DNA from: Prolixibacteraceae bacterium
GTDB taxonomy: Bacteria; Bacteroidota; Bacteroidia; Bacteroidales; Prolixibacteraceae
Assembly (NCBI GenBank): GCA_019459485.1
Contig: JAIBEZ010000112.1
Location: forward strand, 16,197 to 80,196
Reading direction: 5' to 3'
DNA: 64,000 bases
Made by a program: the position numbers and the translations under genes. The notes under the pieces are model-generated. The model saw nothing but the letters and a program-made list of their open reading frames with translations, was not told the origin of the DNA and made no database searches. Shown here one piece after another: positions 63,501 to 64,000 of this stretch; the stretch's first letter is position 1, and the number at the start of each line of letters is the position of its first letter.

Positions 63501-64000
63501 GTTCTTTTTAAAACTGGCAAACACCTGGTCTTTCTTCTCCGAAATGTAGAACTGGTACAACCAGCCAATCAGTTCAACCTGCCCGTAATCTTCGTTGGTA
63601 ATGGCATCGGTGGTATTCAGTAAATAGATCAAACCACTTTCAGCCAGAATATTGTCAGGTAGCAAAAGCTCGGTATAATCGTCGAGCCGTCCGAAAATAC
63701 GGTTGAGCAACTGATGGTGGTGGCAATAGCCGGTCAATAAAATGGCAAATGCTTTTTGTTCGTTCTGGTAATCGCCCAGCAGCGGTTGTACCCGATGTTG
63801 TTCAGCGCGGTCGAGGTACGAAATCATGCCCCGCCGTGCCCGCGCCAGAATTACCGGGGTAACCGAACCGGCGCTTTCGTATTCGAGTTGGGTAGGGTCG
63901 TAATTATTCTTTGCCAGAATCTGCATTGCCATCAGCCGGTTAAACCAGGTGTAGGCAGCTTCTTCAACCACAGCTTCCACGCCATGCCGCTGAATTGCTG
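60534..64000 (-). CDS. pglX: BREX adenine-specific methyltransferase PglX, start outside window
   Basis: The frame is open to the right edge, so its N-terminus is missing (about 10-50 residues; it reads AIQRHGVEAVVEEAAYTWF at the edge). Motif I is LLDPACGSGHILVEGF and motif IV is AIAANPPYMGQTNM (NPPY). The order is that of PglX, which methylates adenine in a non-palindromic site to mark self DNA. The C-terminal target-recognition region has lower similarity. It carries two short Gly/Pro-rich insertions (LPPSGGLEGG and SPLGGTEGG) that come from palindromic repeats. With pglZ and brxL it defines a type-1-like BREX. Confidence 0.92.
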   Translation of the reverse strand, partial: AIQRHGVEAVVEEAAYTWFNRLMAMQILAKNNYDPTQLEYESAGSVTPVILARARRGMISYLDRAEQHRVQPLLGDYQNEQKAFAILLTGYCHHHQLLNRIFGRLDDYTELLLPDNILAESGLIYLLNTTDAITNEDYGQVELIGWLYQFYISEKKDQVFASFKKNQKAEAEDIPAATQIFTPNWIVKYMVQNTIGRIWLDHRPESPLRQKMKYLVESPDEPSSERSSILPPSGGLEGGLKLLDPACGSGHILVEGFFHLYDIYEEEYYMPAEAVEKILQHNLFGLDIDLRAAQLAQFAVLLAAATKYPDILKKEIAPHIYSMPEAAIFSREEILDFLGSEGTQHEKVLTHAVDLMQQAKNLGSVMQFNVTPAERQFFIQRLEILQTDAKTSLLVQSLLNKIRPFLEVLFILTDRYEAIAANPPYMGQTNMNSDLKNYINENFPVSRSDLMTVFMELAISLTKKNGQIGMINLPSWMFLASFEKLRKELLSKTYITSLIQNGRGIFGSDFGSVSFCIENSKSQGRKGIYRRLFVEHVRVDSVSTKEKRFLKKSFGYYTKNQDNFSKIPGNPISYWLSDKVISSFQQKNIAHYSEAKAGIVSGDDSIFIRFWHEISYSNIAFKELKFFNKASKDWVPINKGGALRRYFGNNEHIININDLWTEGKTTKSVRRGDPDNYYKKAISWSYIANVKYGFRESNNVVFATQSPALFFEDYSYYYYVLGLLNSKITELILTAINSTISLVTTNVQNVPLIFSNKYFGDVDTICQNQVTISRLDWDSHETSWEFQQSPLLTRILSLKISLQNWYKFMSEAFFQIHKNEEELNRIFIDVYNLDEELDPIIRLKDITILQGELDEKALEETDKALRKRNQWKLVDGKWKLFVDESITLPELHIKLDVVMKQLVSYAIGCMMGRYSLDAPGLILANQGETLDDYFEIVKRKKEEGKSEDKLTTSGSEVSPLGGTEGGLFLPDDDGIIPFMGSNCGFSDDAALRLRHFIEAVWGSESLTQNINFLQACLDMEIEKYLVNQNNFWKDHCSRYKKKPIYWLFSSKKGAFQVMVYMHRMNRFTVQKIRENYMFKHLQWLANQKADLERRSATLSRDETRQLDYYRTALIECQEYDLQLKNIADQQIEFDLDDGVSVNYTRFEPLLAGIK
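61086..61140 (-). repeat. In-frame palindromic insertion in pglX, copy B
   Basis: On the minus strand, TCCCCCCTTGGGGGGACGGA then AGGGGGGCTG encodes SPLGGTEGGL in frame. The G and C runs form a palindrome. Upstream of it lies a Lys/Glu/Ser-rich linker (KRKKEEGKSEDKLTTSG). Confidence 0.6.
63281..63330 (-). repeat. In-frame palindromic insertion in pglX, copy A
   Basis: On the minus strand, ATCCTCCCCCCGTCGGGTGG then ATTAGAGGGAGG encodes ILPPSGGLEGG just before the motif I strand (LKLLDPACG). It resembles copy B in its sequence and in its peptide. Confidence 0.6.

Larger units (their letters stand above)
45211..64000. mobile_element. Integrated island carrying a BREX-type defence operon (right end outside the window)
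   Basis: The island begins at the tRNA-Pro fragment. It holds a tyrosine recombinase, a compact replication-like cassette on the plus strand, and a defence operon on the minus strand. No capsid, tail, portal, relaxase or type IV secretion genes are seen in the visible 19 kb. It may be a satellite-like or integrative element; whether the defence operon lies inside the same element depends on finding the second attachment site to the right. Confidence 0.6.

Overview
The window looks like a chromosome segment of a Bacteroidota bacterium, most likely Bacteroidales/Marinilabiliales. Promoters fit the phylum's TTTG-N18-21-TAnnTTTG pattern (for example before the cys operon, the integrase and the efflux regulator), most genes lack a Shine-Dalgarno sequence, and families such as DUF2061, CIA30, PadR, paired M16 peptidases and GH78 are typical. 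The family assignments come from reading the translations, with no database search.

Chromosomal part (1-43 kb). A sulfite-reduction and siroheme operon (about 0.45-7 kb: DUF2061, precorrin-2 dehydrogenase, cysJ, cysI, an SDR, a SUMT) is preceded by a Cys/Met-containing leader peptide, an alternative RNA pairing and an intrinsic terminator. Together these look like a complete ribosome-mediated attenuator. Then come clpB, a CIA30 protein, a GH78 alpha-L-rhamnosidase, a glutamine synthetase, a CPBP/epimerase/SDR trio, and a minus-strand sulfur cluster (18.6-25 kb): PsrABC-like thiosulfate/polysulfide reductase, a YeeE/YedE transporter split into two genes, and a periplasmic rhodanese with no active-site Cys but a C-terminal Gly-Gly-Cys. 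A DUF134 regulator with a NifX-like protein is divergent from it. Further on are an M16 peptidase pair, a DUF6549-like protein, a possible flavin TIM-barrel protein, a degenerate PadR-like gene, a PAS histidine kinase, a DUF2582 protein and a GbsR/MarR-controlled RND efflux operon with two matching candidate operators.

Junction (43-45.3 kb). A group IIC intron with a frameshifted reverse transcriptase sits directly after an intrinsic terminator. That terminator follows the 3' half of a tRNA-Pro(GGG), which I read as one attachment site of an integrated island.

Island (45.2 kb to beyond the right edge). It starts with a tyrosine recombinase. A five-gene cassette follows in which each gene overlaps the next by ATGA: an excisionase-like HTH protein, an unknown, a VRR-NUC-like nuclease, an initiator-like protein with five 12-bp repeats inside its gene, and a DnaC-like ATPase. 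This resembles the lambda O-P replication layout. The minus strand then carries a BREX-type defence operon: pglX (its start lies outside the window), a nucleotide-cyclase-like protein, an AbiLi/AbiLii (RloA/RloB-like) ATPase-TOPRIM pair, pglZ, and a brxL whose C-terminus resembles the MITD1 phospholipase-D-like domain instead of a Lon protease. BrxA/B/C are not visible and would be expected further right.

Intergenic repeat families recur throughout, including two short palindromic in-frame insertions inside pglX.
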